Positions 39,080 through 48,339 of a stretch of 64,000 bases of DNA are shown here, in pieces; within the stretch, counting starts at the first letter, position 1; every line of letters starts with the position of its first letter. The position numbers were made by a program, and so were the translations under genes. The notes beneath the pieces are model-generated. The model was not told where the DNA came from. It saw only the letters and a program-made list of their open reading frames with translations, and did not search any database. The stretch is from Caulobacter segnis ATCC 21756 (GTDB lineage: Bacteria; Pseudomonadota; Alphaproteobacteria; Caulobacterales; Caulobacteraceae), in assembly GCF_000092285.1 (NCBI RefSeq), contig NC_014100.1, positions 682,001 through 746,000 of the forward strand, in the 5' to 3' direction.

Positions 39080-41008
39080 GCCCCGCTCAGCCGCCAGTAG
39101 GTCGCGTACCGCTCGTGGGCGATGCGGTGATAGGGGACGAGGCGCACCGCGCCGCCCTCCGCCGAGGTCACGGTGAACTCCAGCGGCTTGCCCGTGGGGC
39201 GGATGCGAGCGGCCACCGAGGCGGGCTCGCCCGAGAGCGTCGGCGGCGTGAATGGCCCGTCGTTGTACTTCCCGTAGAGCCGCTCGTTGACGACGATGTC
39301 GGCGCCAGGCGCGAGGCCTTCGGTCCCCAGGGCGCCGGCCAGCACCAGCGGGCCGTAGGTGAAGGCGGCGATGTCTTTGGAGGCCGGATCGGTCTCGACG
39401 CCGGTCCGCATCTCCAGGCGAAGCTCGACCGTGTCGCCGTCCTTCCAGGTGCGCGCGACCTCGAGGAGGCCTGGGGTCTGGGAGCGTAGGGCGACCTTGC
39501 CGTTGACCAGCACCGTCGCCGTGCGGCTCCAGCCCGGGTGACGCAGCTTCAGCGTCAGGGCGGTCGGGCGTTTGAGGCCCCAGCGCAGGGTGGTGGTCGG
39601 CTCGTCCGGGAAGGTCGTGGTCTGGGTCAGGGTGGCGTCGTGAGCCTTCCAGGCGACCTTCGACGGGATCAGCAGGTTCACGTACAGCGTCTGGCCGTCG
39701 TGGAAGTAGATCGAGTCCCGGTACTTGGCGTGGTTCTCCATGCCCGTGCCGGTGCAGCACCAGAACGAGTCGACCGGGGTGCTGTAGAGCTTCATGTAGC
39801 CCGGCCGGCGCGCCTTGGAAGTAGGTGACCATGCCGCTGTCGGGGTCCTGCGAGGCCAGGATGCCGTTGTAGAGCCCGCGCTCGTAGTAGTCGGCGTACT
39901 CGGCCCGCGGGTCCTGAGCGAACAGGGCGCGGGTCAGTTTCAGCATGTTGTGCTGGCAGCAGGTCTCCGAGCCCTTGGCCGAGAAGACGTGTTTCTCGAA
40001 ATCGGCCCTCGGGAAGAAGTGCTCGCCGTCGCCCGTCCCGCCGGTGGCGAACGAGCGTGTCCGCGTGACCGTCCGCCAGAAGTACAGCGCGGCGTCGCCA
40101 TAGGGGCCCTGGCCGGTGACCTCGTGGACGCGCTGGAAGCCGATGATCTTTGGGATCTGGGTGTTGGCGTGCAGGCCGTCCAGGGTGTCGCGACCCTGGG
40201 ACAGCGGCGTCAGCAGGGCCTTGTGCGAGAAGCGCTCGGCGGCGGTGCGATAGCGCGTGTCGCCGGTCAGGGCGAAGAGATCGGCGAAGACCTCGTTCAT
40301 GCCGCCGTGCTCGGTGGCCAGCATGGTTTCGAACTGGGCGTCCGACAGGGGCGCGGTCGCGTTGACCGTCCAATCGGCGAGGCGCAGCAACACCACGCGG
40401 CTGGTCTCGCTGTCCGCCAGGCGCCAGCCGTCGCGCAGACCGGCGAACACCTTGTGCAGCGTGTACCAGGGCACGCCGGTGATCTTCTCGCCGCGGATGT
40501 GAGCCTCGACCAGGGCGGGGCCCTTCGGGAAGGCGCAGACCAGGCCCGAGTTCGAGGCGGCCTGGCAGGCGGCCAGCTCGTCGGCGACATAGTCCACCCG
40601 CTGCTTGAAGCGCGCGTCGCCGGTCGAGCGGTACATCAGGGCGCAGGCCGACTGGTAGTGGCCCAGGGTGTGGCCGTGGCAGTTGATGTCGGCCCAGATG
40701 GCCTCGGACTCCCAGCCGCCATAGGGCGGGGCCTTGGCTTGAAGACCGGCGTTGGTGCGGAAGGCGCTGAGGAGGCGGTCGGGCTCCAGCGACAGCAGAT
40801 AGGCCTCGGTCTGGCGCTGAGCGTGCAGGAAGGGGCTGTCGAGAAGGTCGACGTCGCGCATGTCGAAGGCGGAGAGGCCGGCCTTGGCGCCCTTGCCGGC
40901 GGCCGCCAGGACCGGGGTCGAGGCCATCGCGCCCAGGGCGCCGGCGATCACGTAGCGCCGGGGCCATCCCGTCCGCGGGCCGCCAGAGCAGCAGTCACCA
41001 TGGGCCAT
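39076..41008 (-). pseudogene. GH127 (beta-L-arabinofuranosidase-like) glycoside hydrolase, frameshifted
   Basis: Two frames add up to one GH127/DUF1680 hydrolase. The upstream part (from 41008) has a signal peptide (RRYVIAGALGAMASTPVLAAAG) and the catalytic barrel (LSAFDMRDVDLLDSPFLHAQRQTEAYLL, WADINCHGHTLGHYQSA, EHGGMNEVFADLF, ETCCQHNMLKLTR), running in frame to about 39800. The C-terminal part (39076-39795) starts YMKLYSTPVDSFWCCTGTGMENHAKY and continues to a Gly-rich beta domain. One extra base in a CG-rich tract (39800-39814) breaks the frame; the literal frame runs on across folP to 38114. The Cys-rich zinc-site residues fall on both sides of the break. An inverted repeat at 41041-41066 lies upstream. 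Confidence 0.85.
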
Positions 41009-41040
41009 ACGCGAACTCCCTGACGCGATGCGGTCGTCGC

Positions 41041-41066
41041 CGCTTATTAGTAGGAGTTATTAAGCG
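41041..41066. promoter_or_regulatory. Inverted repeat upstream of GH127
   Basis: CGCTTA (41041-41046) and TAAGCG (41061-41066) form a 6-bp dyad separated by 14 bases, in an AT-rich stretch about 35 bases from the GH127 start. Such dyads can be LacI/GntR-type operators for sugar genes; the binder is unknown. Confidence 0.35.
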
Positions 41067-41203
41067 TTGAATGGCCGCGAGGAAAGCGGCACGGCGCGGA
41101 TTTTCGCGCGAGCGCTCGCCAGGCTCGCATATTGGCAGTCGGAGTAATTTGGCGTTGTCGTCGGGGCCTCCCCATCGCCTCGATTCCCGCCTAAACCTCT
41201 TCC

Positions 41204-42034
41204 ATGTCCCAAGCTCCCGCCCAGGCGCCGCAAGGCCGCGTTCTCGTCATCGCCGGATCGGATTCCGGAGGCGGGGCGGGGATCCAGGCCGACATCAAGA
41301 CCATCACCGCTCTGGGTGGCTACGCGGCCACGGCGATCACGGCGGTGACGGTGCAGAACACCCTGGGCGTGACCGGCGTGCACCCGATCCCGCTCGACAT
41401 CATCGCCGCCCAGGCCCGCGCGGTGCTGGACGACATCGGCGCCGACGCGATCAAGACCGGCATGCTGGGCGACGCGGGCGTGGTGGAGACCGTGGCCGCC
41501 GCGATCGACCATGCGGGCCAAGTCCCGGCGGTGATCGACCCGGTCATGGTCGCCAAGGGCGGCGCGCCGCTCCTGGCGCAGGCCGCCATCGGCGCGGTCA
41601 AATCGCTGATGATCCCGCGCGCCGCGCTGCTGACGCCCAACGCGCCCGAAGCCGCCGCCCTGACGGGCCTGACCGTCGAGACCACCGACGACCTGCGCCG
41701 GGCCGGCGAGGCCCTTCTGGCGCTGGGCGCGAAGGCGGTGCTGATGAAGGGCGGTCACATTCTTGAAGGTGATGGCGCTGGCGATCGCGTCGTCGACGTG
41801 CTGATGACCCCGGACGGCGAGACCACCTACGAGGGTGAGCGGATCGAGACCCGCCACACCCACGGCACCGGCTGCACGCTCGCCTCGGCCTGCGCGGTCG
41901 GGTTGGCCCAAGGCCTTCCCCTGGAGCAGGCGGTCGCCCGCGCCTGGAACTACGTCCATGAGGCCATGCTGCGGGCGCCGGGCTTCGGCGCTGGACATGG
42001 CCCGCTGGATCACGGCTGGACGCTGCGCGCATGA
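41204..42034 (+). CDS. thiD: Bifunctional hydroxymethylpyrimidine/phosphomethylpyrimidine kinase
   Basis: The 276-residue ribokinase-family enzyme phosphorylates HMP twice to give HMP-PP, the pyrimidine partner of ThiE. Motifs are VIAGSDSGGGAGIQADIKTI at the N-terminus, IDPVMVAKGG, AALLTPNAPEAAALTGL and the C-terminal anion hole HTHGTGCTLASACAVGLAQG. Upstream, no THI-box consensus was found. Its stop overlaps the next gene by 4 bases (ATGA), showing coupling with a nucleotidyltransferase-like protein rather than with other thi genes. Confidence 0.94.
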   Translation: MSQAPAQAPQGRVLVIAGSDSGGGAGIQADIKTITALGGYAATAITAVTVQNTLGVTGVHPIPLDIIAAQARAVLDDIGADAIKTGMLGDAGVVETVAAAIDHAGQVPAVIDPVMVAKGGAPLLAQAAIGAVKSLMIPRAALLTPNAPEAAALTGLTVETTDDLRRAGEALLALGAKAVLMKGGHILEGDGAGDRVVDVLMTPDGETTYEGERIETRHTHGTGCTLASACAVGLAQGLPLEQAVARAWNYVHEAMLRAPGFGAGHGPLDHGWTLRA

Positions 42035-42615
42035 CCGAAACGCTGGAAACCCGCCTGGCCGAAATCGTCCGCGCCACCCCGACGACCTGGGCGGTGCTGC
42101 AGACGGCGCGCGACCTCGACCTGCCCGACTGGATGATCTTCTCCGGCGCGGTCTATCAGCCGGTCTGGAACCACCTGACCGGGCGGCCTCTGGACTACGG
42201 CATCAAGGACTATGACCTGGCCTATCACGACGCCAGCGACGTCAGCTACGAGGCCGAGGACGTGGTCATCAAGCGCGTCGCCGCCGCCTTCGAGCCGCCG
42301 CTGCGGGAGCTGGTCGAGGTTCGCAACCAGGCCCGCGTCCACCTGTGGTTCGCCGACAAGTTCGGGGCCGATGAGCCCTATCCGCCGCTTGAGACCAGCG
42401 CCGCGGCCCTGAAGCGCTTCGTGGCGACGGCCTTCTGCGTCGGCGTGCGGCTGGAGGCGGACGACAGGCTGACGGTCCATGCGCCATTTGGCCTGGAGGA
42501 CCTGTTCGCTCTGCGCCTGCGGCCCAACCCGCTGCGTCTGAAAGGCGCCGGCGGTTGGGAGCGCACCACGGGCTCGGCCAAGGCCCGCTGGCCGGAAATC
42601 TCGATCGAGCCCTGA
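42031..42615 (+). CDS. Nucleotidyltransferase-family protein (DUF925-like)
   Basis: The 194-residue cytosolic protein resembles the DUF925 nucleotidyltransferase-like family: an N-terminal helix, [34 protein letters not shown] (acidic pair DYD as in the nucleotidyltransferase active site), [16 protein letters not shown] and a C-terminal helical domain with [20 protein letters not shown]. It starts inside the thiD stop codon. Molecular substrate is unknown. A palindrome lies just past its end, upstream of the PhzF gene. Confidence 0.82.
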   Translation: MTETLETRLAEIVRATPTTWAVLQTARDLDLPDWMIFSGAVYQPVWNHLTGRPLDYGIKDYDLAYHDASDVSYEAEDVVIKRVAAAFEPPLRELVEVRNQARVHLWFADKFGADEPYPPLETSAAALKRFVATAFCVGVRLEADDRLTVHAPFGLEDLFALRLRPNPLRLKGAGGWERTTGSAKARWPEISIEP

Positions 42616-42631
42616 TTGTCACCGGGACAAT
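42615..42631. promoter_or_regulatory. ATTGTC/GACAAT palindrome upstream of the PhzF gene
   Basis: ATTGTC (42615-42620), ACCGG and GACAAT (42626-42631) form a perfect 6-bp inverted repeat, about 70 bases before the PhzF start. Dyads of this form are typical of MocR/GntR-type operators. It could equally be a short transcript-end hairpin; no T-run follows. Confidence 0.45.
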
Positions 42632-42701
42632 AAAGGCTTTGCGCGGCGATGCGCGCCCGCATAACAGCGATGTCCATCGGAATTCCGGGAGATCGCCCGC
42701 C

Positions 42702-43523
42702 ATGCGCCAATGGACCATCGACGCCTTCGCCACCGCCCCCTTCAAGGGCAACCCCGCCTGCGTGGTCGAGCCGTTCGAGGCCTGGCCCTCCGACATCTGG
42801 ATGCAGGCGCTGGCGGCCGAGAACAATCAGGCCGAGACGGCCTATCTGCTGAAGACCAATGATCCGGCCCGCTTTGGCCTACGCTGGTTCACGCCCGCGC
42901 TGGAGGCGCCGCTGTGCGGTCACGCCACCCTGGCGGCGGCGCACGTGTTGTTCGACGAGTTGGGCGTCGAGGTTCCGCTTCTGACCTTCGACACCCTGTC
43001 GGGACCGTTGACGGTGAAGCGGGCGGAGCAGGGCCTGGAGATGGACTTCCCCGCCGATCCGCCGCGCCGGACATCCGTCCCAGGCGGTCTGGCCGAGGCG
43101 TTGGGCGCCACCCCGACCGAAGTCTGGGCGGGGGCCTATCTGATCGCGGTCCTGCAGGATGAGGCGACGGTGCGGGGCTTGAAGCCCGACCTTTCCGCGC
43201 TGAAGGCGATCGGCGGTGAGGCGACCGGCGGCCCGGGCCAGACGGTGGTCGTCGCGATGGCCGATCCTGGCCAGCCCTACGCGGTGGTCAGCCGCTTTTT
43301 CGCGCCGGGCTTCGGTATTCCGGAAGACCCGACCACGGGCTCGGCCCACTGCATCCTCATGCCGCTGTACGGCGACACGCTGGGCGCGGAGGTCCTGAAA
43401 TTCCACCAGGCCTATCCTGGCCGAGGCGGTGACCTGGAATGCGAACGCCGCGGCGCGCGCGTCTTGCTGCGCGGCCGCGGCGTCACGGTGGTGGAGAGCC
43501 GGCTGCGGGTGCAGCCGGCCTAG
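42702..43523 (+). CDS. PhzF-family isomerase/epimerase-like protein
   Basis: The 273-residue protein has the PhzF two-domain diaminopimelate-epimerase-like fold: an N-terminal [17 protein letters not shown], the catalytic Glu in [10 protein letters not shown] (Glu46), [24 protein letters not shown], and the C-terminal repeat [26 protein letters not shown]. The start at 42702 is the conserved domain start. The reaction is not known; most homologues outside phenazine clusters are uncharacterised. It probably has its own promoter downstream of the palindrome. Confidence 0.9.
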   Translation: MRQWTIDAFATAPFKGNPACVVEPFEAWPSDIWMQALAAENNQAETAYLLKTNDPARFGLRWFTPALEAPLCGHATLAAAHVLFDELGVEVPLLTFDTLSGPLTVKRAEQGLEMDFPADPPRRTSVPGGLAEALGATPTEVWAGAYLIAVLQDEATVRGLKPDLSALKAIGGEATGGPGQTVVVAMADPGQPYAVVSRFFAPGFGIPEDPTTGSAHCILMPLYGDTLGAEVLKFHQAYPGRGGDLECERRGARVLLRGRGVTVVESRLRVQPA

Positions 43524-43529
43524 TTCATG

Positions 43530-43880
43530 TTACCAGCGGCCGGGGCCACGGTGGTCGCCATAGCCGTAGCCGTAGTCGCGGTCATGACGCTCGTAGCGGA
43601 TCTGGGCGCTGATGCGGTCGAAGCGGCGGTCGAGATCGGCGCGCTCCCAGTTGTTCAGGCCGTTGCGGCGATAGCGGTGCTCCAGGCGTTCGGTGTCGCG
43701 CAGCTCGGCGCGCAGGCGGTTGGCCTCCGAGCGGGTCAGGGCGCCGTTGCGCTGGCCCATGTCGATACGACGCTCCAGCTGGTCTTGGCGCTGGTTGACG
43801 GGTTGGGCCGAGGCGACGGCGGGAAGGGTGGCGGCCGCCAGGGCCGAGACCGTAACGATCGGGATCAGGATCTTTTTCAT
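43530..43880 (-). CDS. Small secreted Arg-rich protein
   Basis: The 116-residue protein has a signal peptide (MKKILIPIVTVSALAAATLPAVASAQ), then a helical Arg/Glu/Gln-rich domain (RQDQLERRIDMGQRNGALTRSEANRLRAELRDTERLEHRYRR) and a Tyr/Gly/His-rich C-tail (DRDYGYGYGDHRGPGRW). It is probably periplasmic. I recognise the general pattern of small secreted helical proteins with a conserved R-x-x-G-x-LT/S-x-E-A motif in alphaproteobacteria, but function is unknown. It converges on the PhzF gene (6 bases apart). Confidence 0.82.
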   Translation of the reverse strand: MKKILIPIVTVSALAAATLPAVASAQPVNQRQDQLERRIDMGQRNGALTRSEANRLRAELRDTERLEHRYRRNGLNNWERADLDRRFDRISAQIRYERHDRDYGYGYGDHRGPGRW

Positions 43881-44009
43881 CGGTTCGGTTCCTCTTGAAC
43901 ATCTCCGCCGACCGCTCCCGGGGAGGTGGGAGGACGACGTTGAGGTAAGAGAAACACGCGACGGCTGAAGCGGTTCTGAGCCGCTCGTTATCTGCCGTTC
44001 AGGTGAAGA

Positions 44010-45911
44010 TCAGGCGGCCTTGGCCATGCGGGCCGAGGCGATGGCGTCCTCGATCGCGCCATAGAGCTTGGTCACCTCCACCGGCTTGGCGACGTGGCCT
44101 TCCATGCCGGCGGCCAGATAGTCCTCGACCTGATGGGCCAGGGCGTTGGCGGTCACGGCGACGATCGGGGTGCGAGTGCGGCCTTCCTGCGCCTCGAGGG
44201 CGCGGATGGCCCGGGCGGCCTCGATCCCGTCCATGACGGGCATGTGGATGTCCATCAGGATGATGTCGAACTTCGTGGCCTTCCAGGCTTCGACGCAGGC
44301 CTTGCCGTCGGGGACCATCGTCACTTCGGCGCCCAGCGGGGCCAGCACCGCTTCGATGACCTTCTGGTTGGTCGGATTGTCGTCGGCCGCCAGAATCCGC
44401 AGCGCCGCCTTGGCTTTCCGCGCCGGCGCGCGGGCGACAACGGGCGCTTCGTCGTCGTCGATATAGTGGACCTCGGTCAGGGTCTCTTCGCGCGGCAGGG
44501 CGACCAGGACGGTGAAGGTCGAGCCGCGGCCTTCGCGGCTCTGGACCTTGATCGAGCCGCCCATCAGCGCCGCCAGCTCGCGGCAGATGGCCAGCCCCAG
44601 GCCCGAGCCGCCAAAGCGGCGGGTCGTCGAGCTGTCGGCCTGGACGAACTTGTCGAACAGGCGCGGCAGGATTTCCGGCGCGATGCCGATGCCGGTGTCG
44701 GCGACGTCGATGCGCAGGCCCGAGCCGTCTTCCGCGGAGGCGAAGCGGACGGCGACCGCGCCCTCCAGGGTGAACTTCAGGGCGTTCGAAATCAGGTTGC
44801 CCAGGATCTGACGCAGCCGATCGACGTCGCCGCGCCACAGGCCGTGCGCCTCGGGGGCCACGGCGACCTCGAAGGCCAAGCCCTTCTCGCGGGCCTGGGG
44901 GGCGTAGCTCTCGCGGATCGACTGGGCCAACTGGGCGATGTCGAAGGGGCGGTCCTGGATCTCGAGGCGGCCGGCCTCGATCTTGGACAGGTCCAGCACG
45001 TCGTTCAGCACCGCCAGCAGCAGGCCGCCCGATTCGCGGATGACCGCCAGGCGCTCGCGTTGGGCGGGCTTGAGGTCGTCCATGTCCATGACCTCGGCCA
45101 TGGCCAGCACGCCGTTCAGCGGGGTGCGGATCTCGTGGCTCATATTGGCCAGGAAGTGCGACTTCAGGACGTTGGCGGTGTTGGCGTCGTCGCGCGCCTT
45201 GACCAGCTCGGCCATGGCCCCGCGCAGGTCCTGGTCGTTGCTTCGCAGCCGCGCGACCAGATGGTTGAAGCTGTCGATCAGGCTCTGGAAGACGTCGTCG
45301 TCGGCGGCTTGCTCCACCGGCATGAAGCGCCCGCCGACCGCGGTCTCGTGCATGGCTTCGGACAGCCGCTCCATCGGGCGGGCCATCCGGCGCGCGAGGC
45401 CGTTGGCCAGCAGGATGGCCAGGCCCGCGGAGCCGAAGAACAGCGCGCCGGTCAGGGCCAGGTCGCGCGCCAGGATCTGGCCGACCCCTGGGCGGCGGGC
45501 CACCAGAACGATGTCGCCGATCTTGCGGCCGCTCAGTTCAACGGGGCGGGTCAGGGTGTCGACGTCGGCGGGCGTGGGATCGCCGATCTGGGCGACGGTC
45601 CGGCCGCCGGTGTCGAGAATGCGCACGGCCGCGACGCCCGGCGCCTTGGCCACGGCGTCCAGCGCCCGATAGACGCCCGCCAGGTTGTTGTCGGCCAGGG
45701 GACCGGCGGCGCCCGCGGCCGCCATCTGAGCCAGCACCACGTGGTTGGCGCGTGATTCCTGCCGGGCCACGCTCCACTGCTGAAGCATGAAGCAGAGGCA
45801 GGCGGCCACAAGCGCCAGCACCGTGGTGGCCAAGGCCACACCGGCGATTCGCGCCTGGAGGGGCGCGTGGGTCGATTCGCGGCTCGCGCGCGGGCTGTGT
45901 CTGTCGCTCAT
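44010..45911 (-). CDS. Membrane hybrid histidine kinase with HAMP and receiver
   Basis: The 633-residue protein has an N-terminal helix (GVALATTVLALVAACLCFML), a periplasmic sensor of about 110 residues of the CHASE8 kind, a second helix, HAMP (RRMARPMERLSEAMHE), the phosphoacceptor in FLANMSHEIRTPLNGVLAMAEV, HATPase_c (NLISNALKFT, DTGIGIAPEILPRLFDKFVQAD, GGSGLGLAICREL) and a C-terminal receiver (ILAADDNPTNQKVI, DIILMDIHMPVMDGIEA). The start at 45911 (MSDRHSPR) removes ten unsupported residues. The region upstream is AT-rich and shared with the divergent small gene at 46082. Confidence 0.94.
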   Translation of the reverse strand: MSDRHSPRASRESTHAPLQARIAGVALATTVLALVAACLCFMLQQWSVARQESRANHVVLAQMAAAGAAGPLADNNLAGVYRALDAVAKAPGVAAVRILDTGGRTVAQIGDPTPADVDTLTRPVELSGRKIGDIVLVARRPGVGQILARDLALTGALFFGSAGLAILLANGLARRMARPMERLSEAMHETAVGGRFMPVEQAADDDVFQSLIDSFNHLVARLRSNDQDLRGAMAELVKARDDANTANVLKSHFLANMSHEIRTPLNGVLAMAEVMDMDDLKPAQRERLAVIRESGGLLLAVLNDVLDLSKIEAGRLEIQDRPFDIAQLAQSIRESYAPQAREKGLAFEVAVAPEAHGLWRGDVDRLRQILGNLISNALKFTLEGAVAVRFASAEDGSGLRIDVADTGIGIAPEILPRLFDKFVQADSSTTRRFGGSGLGLAICRELAALMGGSIKVQSREGRGSTFTVLVALPREETLTEVHYIDDDEAPVVARAPARKAKAALRILAADDNPTNQKVIEAVLAPLGAEVTMVPDGKACVEAWKATKFDIILMDIHMPVMDGIEAARAIRALEAQEGRTRTPIVAVTANALAHQVEDYLAAGMEGHVAKPVEVTKLYGAIEDAIASARMAKAA

Positions 45912-46031
45912 AGGCGTCCAGGAACTCAATCGTAGCGGCACTTTGACGCAAGGTTCCTAACGCTTCGCTTCCAAAACAGCGGTGGTTGCGCGTTACGCCA
46001 ACGATTGCGTGCATTTACGCGTTGCTTAACT

Positions 46032-46046
46032 TTAACTTTCTATTTA
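46032..46046. promoter_or_regulatory. CtrA-box-like site
   Basis: TTAA-CTTTCTA-TTTA at 46032-46046 differs by one base from the CtrA consensus TTAA-N7-TTAA. It lies in AT-rich DNA between a hybrid kinase gene and a small gene starting at 46082, close to where a promoter is expected. Binding is untested. Confidence 0.4.
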
Positions 46047-46081
46047 CCTTCTTTGTTAGTGTTTCGTTAACGGAGGCGGGC

Positions 46082-46420
46082 GTGGAAAAAGTATTTGTTG
46101 CTCAACGAGTTGCGGCCAAGCTGTTTGCGTCGGAGAACGCGGTGGACGCGGCGATGGTCGAAACGGCCGAGCTGATGGCCGATCTGCTGAAGGCGCGTAA
46201 GGATCTGGGCGTTTCGGCCGTGGTCGGCGATCGCGCCGCCAGCAAGCTGGCCGAAGCCATGACGGCGCTCAGCGAAGCGCGCTCGGCGATGGTTGAGGCG
46301 CATACCGAGCTGAATGAGACCAAGCTGCGTCTGGGTATCCGCACGAAGATGGCTGGCGTCGAGGACAAGGGCGTCAACATCGACCTCCAGGGTCGAGCGG
46401 GGCTCCGAGAAGCTGTCTAA
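46082..46420 (+). CDS. Small helical cytosolic protein of unknown function
   Basis: The 112-residue protein starts at GTG 46082, preceded by GGAGG (46072-46076) at good spacing. It is almost all amphipathic helix (KVFVAQRVAAKLFASENAVDA, MVETAELMADLLKARKDLGVSAVVGDRAASKLAEAM, LSEARSAMVEAHTELNETKLRLG), with no membrane segment, cysteine or catalytic motif. No family recognised. The upstream region is AT-rich with a CtrA-box-like site, and a strong terminator follows, so it is a single-gene transcript that may be cell-cycle controlled. Confidence 0.75.
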   Translation: MEKVFVAQRVAAKLFASENAVDAAMVETAELMADLLKARKDLGVSAVVGDRAASKLAEAMTALSEARSAMVEAHTELNETKLRLGIRTKMAGVEDKGVNIDLQGRAGLREAV

Positions 46421-46438
46421 GGTTGCAATAGTTTAATC

Positions 46439-46472
46439 CAAAAGGCCTCTAATCTCGATTAGAGGCCTTTTT
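46439..46472 (+). terminator. Rho-independent terminator after the small gene at 46082
   Basis: AAAGGCCTCTAAT (46441-46453), CTCG loop and ATTAGAGGCCTTT (46458-46470) form a perfect 13-bp stem with flanking A and T runs. Because the A and T runs flank both sides, it can work on either strand. Confidence 0.93.
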
Positions 46473-46479
46473 CATTGCC

Positions 46480-46896
46480 ATGTCCGCTTTCATGATCCTC
46501 CCCTTGGCGGTGATTTTCGCCGTCTGCGCCTTGGCCTTGACCAAGGGAGCTCCGTCGGAGCGGTTCGGGGCGGTGATTGTCCTCGTCACCACCGTAGCTG
46601 TCGAGCTGATCCACCTTCTGGCGCCGCAGAAGAGCCAAAGCCTTATGCTGTTGGGCGTGGATGGCCTGGTGGCGGTCGGCTTTCTGGTCATCGCGCTGCG
46701 ATACGCCAGCCTGTGGCTGGGGGCGGCGATGCTGTTCCAAGCCGTGCAATTCAGCTTGCACGCCTACTATCTGGTCACGCAGCAACCGCTCGACCGCAAT
46801 TACAAGACGATCAACAACATCGACACCGCCGGCGTGCTGCTGTGCATCCTGATCGGAACGCTGGTCACCTGGCGTCGCCGAGCGCCGGGAAAATAA
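46480..46896 (+). CDS. Small membrane protein of unknown function
   Basis: The 138-residue protein has four predicted membrane helices (MILPLAVIFAVCALALTKG; VIVLVTTVAVELIHLL; LVAVGFLVIALRYASLWLG; TAGVLLCILIGTLVTW) and short loops. No family motif was identified. The start ATG at 46480 lies just past the preceding terminator, so it needs its own promoter within that short stretch or weak read-through. Next is the serC leader. Confidence 0.75.
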   Translation: MSAFMILPLAVIFAVCALALTKGAPSERFGAVIVLVTTVAVELIHLLAPQKSQSLMLLGVDGLVAVGFLVIALRYASLWLGAAMLFQAVQFSLHAYYLVTQQPLDRNYKTINNIDTAGVLLCILIGTLVTWRRRAPGK

Positions 46897-46954
46897 TTTC
46901 GTCGCGCGGCCGTAAAAGCGCTGGCCGCGACAAATCTCTCCTTGCCTTTTGGCC

Positions 46955-47031
46955 GCGAACGCGGTTTCTCGCCGGCGGGCCACGCCCTCCCAACGGGGCG
47001 CAGTCCATCTGTAAGGATGGGAGACATCGCT
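46955..47031 (+). ncRNA. serC-type structured 5' leader RNA
   Basis: Directly upstream of serC are two small hairpins: CGCCC (46983-46987) with GGGCG (46996-47000), and CCATC (47005-47009) with GATGG (47016-47020), ending 12 bases before the ATG. A conserved 'serC' RNA motif upstream of serC-serA in alphaproteobacteria has been described from comparative genomics; position and two-hairpin shape fit. Identity is by context, not by model search. Confidence 0.55.
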
Positions 47032-48207
47032 ATGACCACGACCCTCGCCAAGCCGGCGATCCGCCCGGCTCGCCCCGAGTTCTCTTCCGGGCCTTGCGCC
47101 AAAAGGCCAGGCTGGACCCCCGAAAATCTCAGAAACGCCGTCCTGGGTCGGTCGCACCGCTCCAAGCTGGGCAAGGCGCGCCTGAAGGCCGCCATCGACC
47201 AGACGCGCGAAGTGCTGGAAGTCCCCGCCGACTTCCTGATCGGCATCGTCGCCGGCTCGGACACCGGCGCCGTCGAAATGGCGATGTGGTCGATGCTGGG
47301 CGCTCGCCCGGTCCAACTGCTGGCCTTCGAGTCCTTCGGCAAGGACTGGGTCACGGACGTCACCAAGCAACTGAAGCTGCCCGACGTCGAGGTGCTGAGC
47401 GCCCCGTACGGCCAGCTGCCCGACACCTCCAAGGTCGATCCGGCCAAGGACCTGGTCTTCACCTGGAACGGCACGACCTCGGGCGTGCGCGTGCCCAACG
47501 CCGACTTCATCTCGGCCGACCGTGAAGGCATCACCATCTGCGACGCCACCTCGGCGGCCTTCGCCCAGGAACTGGACTGGGCCAAGCTCGATGTCGTGAC
47601 CTTCTCCTGGCAGAAGGCGCTGGGCGGCGAGGGCGCGCACGGGATCCTGATCCTGTCGCCGCGCGCCGTGGCCCGCCTGGAAAGCTACACGCCGGCTTGG
47701 CCGATGCCGAAGCTGTTCCGCATGACGAAAGCCGGCAAGATCGCCGCCGACATCTTCGAAGGCGCGACGATCAACACCCCGTCGATGCTTTGCGTGGAAG
47801 ACGCCCTCGACGCCCTGAAGTGGGCCGCCTCGATCGGCGGCCTGCAGGCCATGCAGGCCCGCGCCGACCAGAACCTTAAGGTCCTGGCAGACTGGGTCGC
47901 CAAGACCCCGTGGGTCGACTTCCTGGCCGCGACGCCGGAGATCCGCTCCAACACCTCGGTGTGCCTGAAGGTCGTGGATCCCAAGATCTGCGCCCTGCCG
48001 GAAGACGCTCAGGCCGACTTCGCCAAGAAGCTGGCCAGCCTGCTCGAGAAGGAGGGCGCGGCCCTCGACATCGGCGGCTATCGCGACGCTCCGGCCGGCC
48101 TGCGCATCTGGTGCGGCGCCACCGTCGAGGCTTCGGACCTCGAGGCCCTGACGCCCTGGCTCGACTGGGCCTTCGCCACCGTCTCGGCCGAACTGGCCGC
48201 CGCTTAA
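47032..48207 (+). CDS. serC: Phosphoserine transaminase
   Basis: The 391-residue PLP enzyme converts 3-phosphohydroxypyruvate to phosphoserine. It matches the longer alphaproteobacterial SerC form: [19 protein letters not shown] at the N-terminus, [29 protein letters not shown], the PLP Lys in [16 protein letters not shown] and a C-terminal [10 protein letters not shown]. The start at 47032 immediately follows the leader RNA. serA follows after 132 bases that contain a repeat. Confidence 0.96.
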   Translation: MTTTLAKPAIRPARPEFSSGPCAKRPGWTPENLRNAVLGRSHRSKLGKARLKAAIDQTREVLEVPADFLIGIVAGSDTGAVEMAMWSMLGARPVQLLAFESFGKDWVTDVTKQLKLPDVEVLSAPYGQLPDTSKVDPAKDLVFTWNGTTSGVRVPNADFISADREGITICDATSAAFAQELDWAKLDVVTFSWQKALGGEGAHGILILSPRAVARLESYTPAWPMPKLFRMTKAGKIAADIFEGATINTPSMLCVEDALDALKWAASIGGLQAMQARADQNLKVLADWVAKTPWVDFLAATPEIRSNTSVCLKVVDPKICALPEDAQADFAKKLASLLEKEGAALDIGGYRDAPAGLRIWCGATVEASDLEALTPWLDWAFATVSAELAAA

Positions 48208-48312
48208 CTCGCGCCCTCCCTCCCCCTTGATGGGGGAGGGGCAGGGGCGGGGGTGATCCCCCGCCGCCTAACAAAGCACCCCCAATCCCAACCCTTCGCC
48301 CATCGAGGCGGA
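48207..48312. repeat. GC-rich dispersed intergenic repeat (copy 3)
   Basis: CTCCCTCCCCCTTGATGGGGGAGG, a GGGGCGGGGGTGAT/ATCCCCCGCC arm and CCCTTCGCCC/GAGGCGGAAGGG arms fill most of the gap between serC and serA. It lies inside what is otherwise a serine-synthesis operon. The first arms form a hairpin. Confidence 0.7.
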
Positions 48313-48339
48313 AGGGTTCGATATCCGGAGACGACCTCC

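Noticed and set aside
38114..41008. A single 964-residue leftward frame across GH127 and folP
   Set aside because: After about 39800 it follows the frameshifted register and then lies antisense over folP, which has complete DHPS motifs on the other strand. The true GH127 end is at 39076.
41090..41203. TPP riboswitch before thiD
   Set aside because: No CTGAGA core or THI-box pattern was found in the gap upstream of the gene.
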